Positions 51,310 through 63,948 of a stretch of DNA of 64,000 bases are shown here, piece after piece. Positions within the stretch are counted from its first letter, which is position 1. Each line of letters begins with the position of its first letter. Location of the stretch: positions 6,262,001-6,326,000 of the forward strand of contig CAVNZM010000014.1 in the NCBI GenBank assembly GCA_963693365.1, written 5' to 3'. Origin of the DNA: Amoebidium appalachense. Lineage: Eukaryota; Ichthyosporea. The translations under genes were made by a program, and so were the position numbers. The notes beneath the pieces were generated by a model that ran no database searches, was not told the DNA's origin, and worked only from the letters and a program-made list of their open reading frames with translations.

Positions 51310-51590
51310 AGGAGAATTAGCTTTCTTCGGCCAGAATTACTATTTTTTTGGCATAACTATTCTACATTTTGCAGAATAAATCAGGAAAAGCAGACTGATT
51401 CAAAAGTAGATTTCAAGCCGTTCTGCATAAAGTTTAAGCAATTACTTTGCTTTTAGCAGAATTATTCTGCTCTGAGAAGAGTAACTCGTCTCTGTGATTA
51501 TTATGCTTACAGCGGAATAATTTTGACGGCAGCAAATTTATTCTGCTTGTAGCAGCCTTTATTATTCTGCTTTTGGAATTTTTCCGGCCG
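51310..51590. repeat. Cluster of AGCAGAAT / ATTCTGCT motifs
   Basis: This AT-rich segment holds at least eight copies of AGCAGAATAA-type motifs in both orientations, including AGCAGAATTATTCTGCT at about 51458, an inverted repeat with 8-base arms around one base. No coding frame. Confidence 0.6.
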
Positions 51591-51948
51591 GGAAAAGGGG
51601 GGGAGTGGGTGGGGTGGGGGGTGGGGTGGGTGGGGGTGGGGGTGAGGTGGGGTGGGGGGCACCTAGTGTATGGGATTGTACATGCATGTGTTTCCATGTG
51701 TATGATGTGTGCCTGTGTTGAAAGTGAGCGAGGACGGAACGGAGGAGGGGGGGGGGGGGGGGGGGGGGGGGGGAGGGGGAGGGCAAGGAGGTGGCCAACT
51801 GCTACGGAGCAGGAATTGGAAGGGAAAGGGGGGGGGGGGGGGGGGGGGGGGAAGGTCTAGTGTATTCATGGGGCCGGACTTAACAATATTGTCCGTGCAT
51901 GGGTGGTTTCGATCGGTGGTGATGGGAGGTAAAGAGTGACCCTCCCCC

Positions 51949-51988
<40 letters not shown>

Positions 51989-52839
51989 CCGGGGCATCGA
52001 GTACCAGCAGCACCTGCTGTTTGATCGAGTTCTTCAGAAAACTTTGATCTCCCTTTCGTTTTTTGGACATCGATTTATTGCCTGTTGCAATTTACTATGA
52101 GTTTTCCGAGAACTTGTTCCGGTCATAAGGTAATTAAGTCCTGGGGGTCTACTTTCCCACGCAACACAGAGGCTGCAAACCGTTGGAGGCACCACCAGAG
52201 TTTTGTGTCCCGGTGAATTTTCGGGTGGTTTAAATTTTGGGGGGAAACAATATTTTATAGTTCCTCATATGCTATGCTCCTCGTAAAAAAGACATAGCAA
52301 AGAGTTTGGAAAATTCGGGGCTGTGGAAAAATCGGAGGCTGGGGATTTATTCTGTGTGGTTGTTACCAACACGCAAGCACCCACACACGCACATGCGCGT
52401 GCACACCCGCACACACACACGCATCCACACCCACATGTCCGCACTCATGTGTACGCATATATGCATCGATATCCGTGCACATTCACGGACAAACGGGGAG
52501 AGCACAAAACGGGGGGCAAGGGGGATGGTGGTGGTGGTTGGGGGGAACGGGGGGGGGGGGGGGGAGGGGGGGGGAGGGGGGATGAAGGGGTAGAGGGGAT
52601 GGGGGTGGATCACAGCAATTTTTTGTCACAGTAATAGGATGCATATTGAGACTCTCAAGCCTCGAAAACCCACACCGTCCGTCTGAGGAGCCTACCTCGA
52701 GGTTCTGGTTTTCTCGATTCTTTGAGCCTTTCAGTTAGTATCTACCCTGAGAGTATTCCGCCCAAAGCCCAAAGCCAAATATTTAACCAATATTGTTATT
52801 TGATCGGTTTTTTTTTTTTTTTAAGAATTGGGGGGAAAT

Positions 52840-52870
<31 letters not shown>

Positions 52871-53399
52871 CCCTCCCCCCCCCCCCTCGCTGGGGCGCAC
52901 CCAGAGAACGGGGGTTTTCAGGAACTGTGAATTAGGGTACTGTTTCTTTGGCTGTCCAAAAACATGCCAGTAAATTGTAGAACCCCTTTCCCCAAAAAAT
53001 AAATAAATAAATTATGTTTAAAAATAAGTGACTTTGAAAAATATAAATAAAAATAAAAATACAAAGCCGTTCTTTTGAATCCTGCACACATCAGGAGCAA
53101 GGAGAATAAGTAAAACAACTGGTTCGACAAAGATATTTCAGTATCCACTGTTTTAAACTTATTTAGAATCGTTGCAGCGCCGCCAATGCGGCTCCGCTGC
53201 TAATAGGCGGGTATCGGCCATAACAGACCTATACTACCTACTTTAAAAAACCGAGCCGGGCAAACAGACATGGCAGAATTCATTGGGCTTTACCAATTTC
53301 AAAAAAAGAGGGGTCTGTCACGTTTGACCATACAGTTTAGATCTCCGGACCGAGGGGGGGGGGGGGGGGAGGGGGGGGGAAGGACCCGGAAGGGGAGGG
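51591..53399. other. Poly-G/poly-C tracts and unique spacer
   Basis: G-rich 51597-51660, G-runs at about 51748-51772 and 51829-51851, C-runs at about 51950-51986 and 52840-52867, separated by unique DNA. No gene recognised. Confidence 0.7.
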
Positions 53400-53514
53400 T
53401 TCCGGTTCACTGAGGGGATATACCGAGTTGAAACCCCTCCCCCCCCCCCCCCCCCCCCCCCCCCAATACCTGAGACTGGTCTCTCTGTGCCTCGAGTAAA
53501 CTTTTGTAAACCGA
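53400..53514 (+). mobile_element. LINE 3' end fragment, third copy (opposite strand)
   Basis: TGAGGGGATAT followed, after a C-run, by ACCTGAGACTGGTCTCTC and CCTCGAGTAAA is the reverse complement of the 3' terminal part of the copies at 9.8 and 49.8 kb. Only about 100 bp are kept. Confidence 0.6.
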
Positions 53515-53639
53515 GTTCATTAGCAGGGAAGTTATGTACCGGTGCAAAAGCATCTCGGTGCAAAATATGCTGTGACGTTTTTCGGGGGGGTGTCGGTGTG
53601 TGCCACGTGTGTGTGTACGGTATGTGTGTGTGTGCGTGT

Positions 53640-53687
<48 letters not shown>

Positions 53688-53810
53688 GGGGGGTGGGGGG
53701 GGGGGGAGAAAGGAAAAGTGGATGCCCATGGAAATCAGACAGGCTGACTATCTGTATTAACAGTAATCCATCCCTCACACCCCTTCGATCTCCTCCAACT
53801 CCAAACGAGC

Positions 53811-53849
<39 letters not shown>

Positions 53850-54040
53850 AATGGTCGGTTGATCTGCCTGTACACCACCCTCGCTTTTGATTAGTTGCCA
53901 ACTTCATGCAGTGGGTGGCCCCTGCCTGCGTACATGGCTATTTCTTTCTATTGCGGCCCCGTTACCCACACTGAATGCAATTCACTGATTCTTCATTCAA
54001 CACCCCCCCCCCCCCCCCCCCCCCCTCTCAGTCCTCCCCC

Positions 54041-54085
<45 letters not shown>

Positions 54086-54994
54086 CACACGCACACACAT
54101 CGGACACCCGTGGCACACGACCATACTGCGACGCCCATACCCAAGGCCAATGCCTCCTACACATGTGATTTTTTATTTCTCTTGAACTTAGAGTCGTTAT
54201 CTATCGATATATCCTGAGCTATTTTTAAGTAACCAAAGTGTTGGGCCCGTTGGCCTTGTCCTGGCCCCGGTGCACGCACACCTATTCAGAGCCAAAAGTG
54301 CACATGTGTGTATGATGTGTATGACACGAGTCGATGCATCATATGAGTGAACAGCACATTCCCCTGCCTATGGCCGTCAGGGCGCCAGGTGCACATACCA
54401 ATTGAATGAGGCGATGACTCCGAGCCTCACTCAGTTGAAGTTGTTCTCTGGTTCTGGTTTGAAAGTCACTGTGTCTAAGTAATATAATGGTCAAACAGTG
54501 CATACACGGAAGGAAAAAAATAACCAGTTGTATCCACCACTTAGTGCACTAGATGGTGTGTGATTTCAGGCTTTTGTAAACAAATACACATATGGCAGAT
54601 CTGCACAGCCTGTGTGATTCGTGTGCGATTTTGTTTTTGTTTCCATATATGGTGTGCGATTATGCGTTTTGATTGGGTGTCAAACAATAGGGGCGTGAGC
54701 CAATAGGAGTTGAGATGTCCGGTCTTTTCCAAACATTTGAATGATATGGCCTTCTTCCCTTCGTTATTTAAAAAGGATTTAAATGTTAAAACCAGTTAAA
54801 ACGTTTTTAAATAAATATTTAAACAATTAATTGGTGTTCGAAGTTTCGATTTTTTTGTGAAATCGCCGACACAAAAAACTGAAAATCCGTGTGAACGTGC
54901 TCGACACGCACTTCAACTCCACAGATGTGCACAGCCAGTTGGTGACACTTTACTGCGCTTATTTTTTCCTTGTTTCTTTTGTACCTATTTCAAG
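53515..54994. other. Upstream region of the Rossmann-protein gene
   Basis: Poly-G (53654-53686), poly-C runs (53813-53846, 54004-54025 and 54042-54083) and unique DNA. The last 250 bases before the ATG are AT-rich with TTTAAA repeats near 54765-54830. No clear TATA box. Confidence 0.5.
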
Positions 54995-57900
54995 ATGGCG
55001 CCTCCTCCCATTCTAGACGGTGTTCAGTTCCCCACCACCGAAAAGGGTGACCGCAGCAGTTCTGCTTCTGGCAAGGAGGTCTTCCGTGCTGCCATTGCTG
55101 CCGTTGACCCCAAAGAGGCTGAAAAATGTCGCAAACGAGAAGAACTGGAGGTGGGCGGGCACAATGACATGCATGCACTCACGCAAGAGGGGGCACGCTC
55201 TCCTCACGCACGCACGCACTTCAATCTAGGCTGTTAAAGGGAACAACCTTTGTCTTTCCTTGGACTATTCCCCTCCCCTCCCCCCGCCCTTGACCCTCCC
55301 CCCCCCCCCCCCCCCCCCCCCCCCCACCTCACTCCCCCCAACACACACACCCAAACAGTTCGGCTGACGAAGTGAAAGGGCTGAAACTTGGGTACTGTAA
55401 ATGTCTTTGACCCCCTTCTGAGGATGGCCTCTGCTCATGACGCATACAGTTTGTGTGCTTTGCAATCAGCACTGTGTTGCCCGTCATATATGCGTACTCT
55501 GTAACACATTAAACCCCCCGCCCTCCCCCCTCCCCCCAGCCCCTTGGTTGCTGCTGTGCTTGCTCCCTGTGTTCTCAAGCTTGCATACGATGTGAGCCAT
55601 GATATGCGTATACTCTGCACTTCCCTCCCTCCAAAGGCCCTGTCCCCATTCTTCTATCGTTGTATACTTTCCATCCCTGAATTGATTTGGTTTCACTCTC
55701 AAATCCTAATACCTACATTCCCCTCCATGCTCTGGCTTCCCCCCGCCCCCCATCCCCTACAAACCTCGAAACTCATTCTCTCAATCCTCCCCCCCCCCCC
55801 CCCCCTCCCCCCCCACCCACACCCGCACCGGTTCTAACACAAAGGGCACACATTTATTTCGTCCCCACTTCCTCCCCCCCCCCCCCCCCCCCCTCAATCC
55901 CCCCCTTCCCCTTTCCCCACCCCCCCCCCCCCTCCCCGCCACACCCACCCACACACACACACAAACACACTATTACCATCTCCCCCCCTCCCCTCCCTCC
56001 TCCCTCCCTCCCTCCCCCCCCCCCCACCCCACCACCTCCCCCCCCCCCCCCCCACACACACACACACACGCAGGTTTGGCTACACCAAGCACGTGGTGCG
56101 TGCTCTGGAGCTTTCTGCCAAGAGCTCTGACAAGGCCATCAAGATTGCACAGGCCGGTATTGACTGGACGTACAAGAACTTTGAGTTTGTGCGTGACGGG
56201 CAGACGTGCAGCGTGGAGGAGGCAATGGAGGTGTGTGTGGGTGGGTGGGGGGGGGGGGGGGGGGGGGGGGTGTCTGTGTGCATGTGCTTGTGTGTGGTTG
56301 TATGTGTGTTTGTGTTAGTGTTTATGTGTGTTGCCCGTAGGTGTGCACGTGGCCATGTATCTGTGTGTATGTATGTCTGTGCACAGGCATGCATGCGTGT
56401 GCTTATCACTTGCCTCTGTGTGCGTGTTTTAGTTGTTGGTTGGTGTGTGTGTGTGTGATGGTGTATGCATGCAACAACCTTCGTTTTTCTACTTTGCATC
56501 ACACTCTTCTCCTCTTCGGCCCCCTCTCGATTCTTTATGCTTCAAGTTATGTGTATCTTTCCTTCGTCGTGTAATAAGAGTTTGCCCCCTTTACTGAACT
56601 CCCCCTGCCCCCCTGCCCTCCCCCCCCCCCCCCCCCCCCCCTGGAGGATGGTATCTCGTCTGTGACGTTTATAAAACCCTTAGCGCTTAGGATGGTTTGG
56701 GCAGAAAGAAGGAGATAGCTCGGTGTGTTAAATGAAGAGCGGAGGTCGGGGGGAGGGGGGGGGAGGGGGATGGTTGAAACGATATGTATATTTGTGGTGT
56801 CTGGCGGAGGTGTAAGCCAAGGGCAAGCGGAGGGGGCGGGTAAGGGGGGGGGAGGTGGGGGGGGTGAGGTGACGTGTTTGCTTTCAACTGGCTTGTGTGT
56901 TTTCTGATTTAAAGCAACGAGGCTCAGGGGGTGCAATAACACACCACATGGTGGGGGAGGGGGGGGGGGGGGGGGAGAAGGGGGGGGGAGGCGGGTGTGT
57001 GTGTGTGTGGGGGGGGGGGGGGGAGGAGAGGGGGTGGCCCTTACCCATTTCAACCACCACCACCTCACTACCATACAATATGTTGAGATCCCTAACACAT
57101 CGGAAACTCACTCGCCCATTCTCCCACTTCCATACATACATCCCCCCCCCCCCCTTTATCGCCACCACCACCACCATTTCGACTAACACACCCGCTTTGC
57201 AATCACAGAAGTTCACCGGCACCTTCGAGACCGGTGTAATTAAGGGCAAGAAGCCCCGCGGCGAAAAGGTGGAGCTGGAGATCCCATACAAGGGTCGTGT
57301 GCTTAAGGGCAAGGAGCTGATTGCGCAGATCGACAAGTGGGCCAACTACGGCACAATTGAGCCCTCGTGCGCTGATGGCCTTAAGGCATGCGTACTGCAC
57401 CCCGAATGGTATGTGTTGAGTGGGTGCCCTTAAAGACTCAGGTGGTATTCTCCAGGATTACTTCTTATGGCGATCGAAGTTGTACAGGCATGTACATCAG
57501 GGCAATCCAATTCATTGATAGAAGAGAGGAAGAGGGGGAGGGGGAGGAGGGTAAGGGAAAGAAAAAGATGGGGGAGGGGGGGGGGGGGGGGGGGCTGGAG
57601 GGAGAGAAAAAACGAGGGGTGTGGGGGAGAGGGGGGGGGGGGGGAGGGAAGAGAGAGAGAGAGAATAAGGAAAGAAAAAACGTGTAAACCGAAAGAAAGC
57701 TTTCTTTTTTTTGTGGGGGGGTTTGATGGTGGTGGTGTGTGTGTTGGTGGTGGTGGTGTGTGTGTGTGTGAGGGGGCGGGGAGGACGAATCAATGAGTAC
57801 ACACTAAACCATGTAGTTGCTTAAATCCCCCTCCCCCCCCCCCCCCCCCCCCCCCCCCAATAACACATTTTTACCCCCTGCCCGTCCGCCCTCCCCCCTC

Positions 57901-58207
57901 ACTCCACTCACACATGATGATCCACTGGGACACCAGTACTCCCACCACCACCACCACCTTCTAACACACACACACAATCACGCGCGCGCGAACACACACA
58001 TACAGGCTGGACCTCTCCGACAAGTACTTTGTGCTGTGTGGTGCAGGCAGTGCCATGGGCCCCTTCCTGATTTTGGTGGCTCTGGGTGCAAATATCATTG
58101 CTCTCGATCTCGACCGTGCACCCATCTGGTAAGTTAATTTTCCTAAAAGAAAATTGGAATAATTGGAACGCCTTGAAATGCTAGGATCATATACTAAGTT
58201 ATCATCA

Positions 58208-58249
<42 letters not shown>

Positions 58250-58361
58250 GTCCCCACACATACCGACACCACACCCATCGAACCCACACTATTTTCCTAA
58301 AAGAAAATTGGAATAATTGGAACGCCTTGAAATGCTAGGATCATATACTAAGTTATCATCA

Positions 58362-58396
<35 letters not shown>

Positions 58397-58779
58397 GTCC
58401 CCACACATACCGACACCACACCCATCGAACCTAGTGTGGGGGTGGGGGTGGAGGGGAGAGAGGGGGGTGCATTTCTGCCTGTGTGTGTATTCCTGCATAT
58501 GTGTTGTAGTTGACAACACGATTTCCCCCCCCCCTCCCCCCCCCCCCCGTTCCTTCCTCTCTCCCCAAAAAAGTTTCATGCAAAAAGAGACTAAAATGGG
58601 GGGGGGGGGGGGGAGGGGGGGGGAGGGGGGGGAGGTTATACAACAGTCGTTTTATAATAGCACGCCGTTGTATGTATTTGGTTGTGTGATTGTGACCTCA
58701 AGCGAATACCCTCACACACATTGCTGCCATACGGACAGCCAAAATACTCGGTACATGTAAGCATGTTGTATGCTCTGCT

Positions 58780-58852
<73 letters not shown>

Positions 58853-59252
58853 AAAACACACACACACACACACACACACCCCCCTACTAGTAAAAGTAAA
58901 TAGCAAAAGCAACACATGCGCACGCAAACACAAACGCACACATACACACATGTCCACACACAGACACACACACACATATATACACTTACATTTCTTCCCC
59001 TTTTCCCCATCCCCCCCCCTTCCCTGCCGCACACCCTCTGACATGCATGATTTCTATCCAATAGGAAGCGTCTGATCAGCCTTGTGGAGGACAGCTCAGC
59101 CACCATCACGTTCCCGCTGAAAAAGCCACAGAAGGACCTAGAAGGGGATGCGCTCTATGAGAATGCCGGCTGCAACCTGTTCACTCAGTGCCCAGAGCTC
59201 AAGAACTGGGTCTCCTCTGTATGTGTCCTTATTGAGGCAACCCCCTCCCCCC

Positions 59253-59298
<46 letters not shown>

Positions 59299-59509
59299 AG
59301 AATTATAGTAATAATAATAATTATAAATACAAAACACACACGCACACGCACACGCAAGCACATGCACATGCACATGCACGCTCGCGCGCGCACACACACA
59401 CTACACCCCACATATACACCCCTCACACACGCACACAAGGTGTGGTTTACGAATTGTGCAAATGTTGTCCGTCGTGGGTGTGTACTTGGTGCTCGGTAAC
59501 GCATTCTTA

Positions 59510-59540
<31 letters not shown>

Positions 59541-60851
59541 CCCCCCAAACACACGCACACACCCCACCCCCCCTCCACATCGATGTATAGGCGCATCATT
59601 TCTCACCTCCACACAGCTCCCTGTTCTGGCCCCCCCCCTCCCCGCCTCCAACACCCCCAAGCTCTCTCCCCCCCCCCCCCCCCCCCCTACACACACACAC
59701 ACACACGCACATGCACACATGCACATACTTGACAAGAACTACTTCTCTTTGCATTTTAGAGCTTTGGGGAAGTGGACGGACTGGCTGCGGTGGCGGTGGT
59801 GGTTTTGGGGGGAGGGAGGGGGGGGGGGGGGGAGGGGGTTGGTTGTTCTTTTTAATGCCAAGGCATTTGCAAATTACGGTATATCCCACTGACTGTCCAA
59901 TTTTTTTTTCTGCAGCTGTACCCCGGAGAGGACCTAGTTGTGGGCTGCTACGCATATCTCGACGGTGAACTGCACGTGCGCCTGTCCATTGCGATGGATA
60001 TGATCGTGAGGGGGTGCATGGAGAAGAGGAAGGGCACTGCCCTGGCTTACCTCAACACACCCACACAGACTTTCATTGTGTCGCAGGATGCACGCAAGGT
60101 ACGTGTGTGTGGTGTGTGTGTCTTCTCTCTCTCCATCTCCCGCCTCTCTCCCTCTCGGCTCTCGTGTGTGTGTGTGTGTGTGTGTGTTTGTGTGTCATGT
60201 GTGTGTCATGTGTGGATGTGTAATCTGAATAGGTGATTGTTCGTAAATTGTCTTTTCGTTTTTTTGTTTTGGGGGGGAGGGGGAGAGAGAGTGTGAATTG
60301 AGGGGGGGGGGGGGTTTGCTTTGGTGTGTGGTTGTGTGTCGTGTACGGAAGATCTATTCAGAACCGTTGACGTTCCTATGCTGGGAAACAGCACAGGTAC
60401 ACACACGTAAACACACGCGTGCACACTACACACACCTACATTTCACCAGGCACACAATTTACAATACACGCACACATACACTGCATGCCCCTGTGTTCAA
60501 ACAACACACCACACACGAGTAGACACACACGTACACGCTACACATAAAGACCGTACACACCTACACATACACCTACACACATGCCGTATACATTCACACA
60601 CACACACACGCACACCACACTCACGTACGCACCACATTCTCGCCCACCCACATGCACATATGTACACACAATATATCGGTGCACGGGTGCACACACCAGA
60701 CAAACATTTCACACCAACACAAAAGGAATATAAGGGCACACATACAAATCACACACGCACACGAAGTCGGACGAAAAAATGAGTATTCTAATCCTGTCCC
60801 CCCCCCCCCCCCCCCCCCCCCCCCCTTCCCCAGTATACACACACAAATGCG

Positions 60852-60888
<37 letters not shown>

Positions 60889-61171
60889 CACACGCGCGCG
60901 CACACACGTAAATACACACCCACACAAACACACTCCAAACACAGGCAAGTGACAAAGCCTACAACGAGTTCTCCCTCTTCAACCTCATCATGACACCCCT
61001 GCGCCTGTTCGGAGGCAAGAGATTCCTCGTCAAGAACTACACCAAACCCGCTGTTGTTGGGGAGGATGGGAAGGCACGGTCCATCATTGATAGCTTGGTG
61101 GTGGCTCAGGGGCCAAACTATGCACTCGCAAAGACTCTGCAGCATTGGAGAGCTGTCACTGCAAGGTGTGT

Positions 61172-61202
<31 letters not shown>

Positions 61203-61897
61203 GGGGAAGCACAAACTATGCACCGGCAAAAACCGGAGAGCAGTTATGGCTCGGTGTGTGGGTGAGGCGTGGGGGGGGAGGGGGAAGGTTTGGATGTGTG
61301 TGTGTAAAGGGAGGGGGTGGGTTGTGGTTGTGTCTGTGTGTGTGTGTGTGGGGGGGGGGGGGGCTTCAAAGATTGTAGAGTGCCTGTGGGTGTTGGACAT
61401 TTGTTTACAGTAGTGAGGGGCCACAGTCCCCCCCCATCCACCCACCCACCAACACCACCAAAAAAAACACACACACACACACACACACAGAAAAAAGGGA
61501 GAGTAGTTGAACTTACTACCGGACTTCACATTCTGACCTGCCTCCCCCCCAACACACACGCACACAACCCCCCCCCCCCCCCCCCCCCCCCCCCCACCCC
61601 CCACCCCTTACACGCACACACACACGTACAGGTGGAACGGCCACCTCGTATCCTCCAACGTAGCCCCCTCCACCGCCACCGCCTCCGTGGTATCCAACCG
61701 CACGTTTGCCTGGGCATACGGTGGCATGTACTACTTCAAGCCAATGGAGATTTTCAACCAGGAGACGAGTAACGGGGTGATGGCTACACTGCTCATCAAC
61801 GATATCAACAATGATAAGGCCGCTGGAAACCCCAAGGTTTGTTTTTTGTTTTTCTGGCACAAAAAGACCCCCCCCCCCCCCAAAAAAAAAAATACGC

Positions 61898-61935
<38 letters not shown>

Positions 61936-62043
61936 ATGATGCATACTCTGTGTGTTTGCTTTGGAGACTATGCATTGTGATGTCCATCGCTAACGTGCAC
62001 TTTCGTGCCCTGTAACACATTTTTATCCCCCTCTCCCCCTCTT

Positions 62044-62092
<49 letters not shown>

Positions 62093-62664
62093 TTTCTCCC
62101 CCCCGGTTTTCTAACTTTCCGGCTTGGTAATGTCTTTGCTTGCACGCTTGACATAATCCATGTATCCACTATGCGCCCTCACATGCACACATACTAAACT
62201 GGAATTCGTGGTTGTCTGTGCATTGTTCCAACAGTGTCCCTGGACGTGTCTCGATTCCACACACAATCTAAACACTCGGTCATAGTGCCCCTTTTCAATC
62301 AAATTGGGTATTAGAACCTTCGCCTGGGGGGGGGGGGGGGGGGGGGGGGGGGGTGGAGGTGGAAAGAGCGGAGAGGGTGCAGGAATAGGATGAAGGTGCG
62401 TGTGCGTTGGGGGGGGGGGGGGGGGGGGGGGTTGGAAAGCAAAAACACTAACAAATGTGCCTTTTTTCTGTACAGACCACGCTGTCTCACCCGTACGAGC
62501 TCTTCACGGAGGGGGCCTTACACGGCGGTATTTGGCGCCAGGCCTACAAGATGACGACTGTGGGTGAGGTGGCTGCCCTGCTCTACTTCTGGGATAAGGC
62601 CAAGCCCGCAGTCCTGCTTGCTATCGTTGCCGTTATCGCTGCAATTTTCCTCTACAAACCGTAA
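54995..62664 (+). CDS. Uncharacterised Rossmann-fold (NAD(P)-binding-like) protein with C-terminal membrane anchor, 9 exons
   Basis: Exons: 54995-55150, 56074-56230, 57209-57408, 58006-58128, 59065-59218, 59916-60098, 60945-61165, 61632-61836 and 62476-62664, about 529 residues. All junctions have GT-AG borders and fit in phase except exon 1/2, where two bases are unaccounted for, so a micro-exon may lie in the first intron. The Rossmann-like core is in exon 4: a strand, the glycine loop CGAGSAMGPF, a helix, and a second strand ending ALDLDR, whose acidic residue usually favours NAD over NADP. Downstream come PGEDLVVGCYAYLDGELHVR, IMTPLRLFGGKRFLVKNY, FAWAYGGMYYFKP and a hydrophobic helix (AVLLAIVAVIAAIFLY) 2 residues from the C-terminus, as in tail-anchored proteins. 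I recognise no named enzyme; substrate and partner are unknown. A partial paralogue lies at 3093-5280 in the same orientation. Introns are packed with homopolymers and dinucleotide repeats. Confidence 0.85.
55435..55520. repeat. Intronic repeat block, copy b (intron 1)
   Basis: ATGACGCATACAG...CTGTAACACATT before C-rich DNA. Paralogous to 2374-2458 and also related to 61935-62036 in intron 8. Confidence 0.6.
58137..58435. repeat. Tandem duplication of about 152 bp in intron 4
   Basis: The segment TTTTCCTAAAAGAAAATTGG...ACACCACACCCATCGAACC occurs twice (about 58138-58286 and 58293-58435). Each contains a C homopolymer, of about 39 and 32 bases. The unique parts are identical by eye, so the duplication is very recent. 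Confidence 0.85.
58782..58850. repeat. Adjacent poly-C and poly-A runs in intron 4
   Basis: About 36 C followed directly by about 33 A, then (CA)n. Confidence 0.9.
59440..59530. repeat. Intronic repeat block, weak copy c (intron 5)
   Basis: TTGTCCGTCGTGGGTGTGTA...CGGTAACGCATT before a C-run resembles the second half of the intron 1 and intron 8 blocks. The similarity is weaker than among the others. Confidence 0.35.
61935..62036. repeat. Intronic repeat block, copy d (intron 8)
   Basis: ATGATGCATACTCTGTGTGT...CCCTGTAACACATT followed by C-rich DNA aligns along its whole length with the intron 1 block at 55435-55520. Confidence 0.6.
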
Positions 62665-63266
62665 AATTGAATTGGAATATTGGACTGAGGGGTTTTCTTT
62701 TGAAAATATATACGCTTTTGGCGGATAGGGGTGGAAGTTTGGGCAATGGACGGTGTTCATTGCACTTATTTTTTTCCCTCTGGAGCCGTGGGGAAAAAAG
62801 TTTCTGGAAGAGTGTTTGGCCTGTGTGTAGAGAGGGAATGTAGATGCAAGACTTGCCAAATATGGAAGGTGTGGTGCCAGCGATTGGGTCTTTTGGCGAT
62901 TTAACTTAGTCCATTGATATATAGATAACATTCAAGTTACACTTCGTGTAGTGACACGCATTTCTTTTCCTTCCTTTGCTTCCTTCTTTCTTTCTTTCCT
63001 TTTTTTTTTTCTTTTCTTTGGTTGCGATTTCATTCCAGTTACTTAGCATCCAACTACGGTGTGCCATGATGTTTTGACGGCATAAACCCTGAGATGTGAT
63101 TGGCTACTATTTAGCCAATAGGAATCATCCAATAAATGTAGAGATGTATACAATCCGATGTCTGCGCACAATCGTTTTCAGACCGATGCAACCTTATCAT
63201 CCACCCCTAATCTGACACATGCATGCCCACACACACTTTTTCTGTTTGCCCCTACTTTTCTCCCCA

Positions 63267-63299
<33 letters not shown>

Positions 63300-63401
63300 T
63301 ATCCGCCTCTCTCTCCCTCTTTCATCCCCCCCCCCCCCCCCCCCCCCTCCCCTCTCTCTCTTCCTTGTCTCTCTCTCTCTCTCTCTCTCAATCCCCTCCA
63401 C

Positions 63402-63440
<39 letters not shown>

Positions 63441-63910
63441 CCCACACACACACACATGTACACACACAGCCCCCTCTCCCTCGCTCTGGCACACACGTGC
63501 AGGGATGATTCTGCTGAATCACAGTGCGACAACACCTACACACAAACACAGACACACATACATACACCATTAGTTGATGTAACATCAGCAAGATCCGTGT
63601 ACGTGTGTGCGGGCTAAAGCATCTACATACACGGTACTTATATCTAAATCACGCATGGTCGTACACACGCACAACTTGAGCACACAGCCGGGGCACACAC
63701 ACACGGTCACACGCACATACGCAACTTACCATGTTATGTGTAATCGCCGGCACATAATGAATGCCATGTATGTTTGCCCATACAGCACCATGCTCATTCA
63801 CATGTACAACACCATAGTGCCTGTGCTACCATGACGCAAGCGCGCGCGCGCATGCCGCAAACACACAAACACACACACACACACACGTATCACACATGCA
63901 CGCACACACA

Positions 63911-63948
<38 letters not shown>

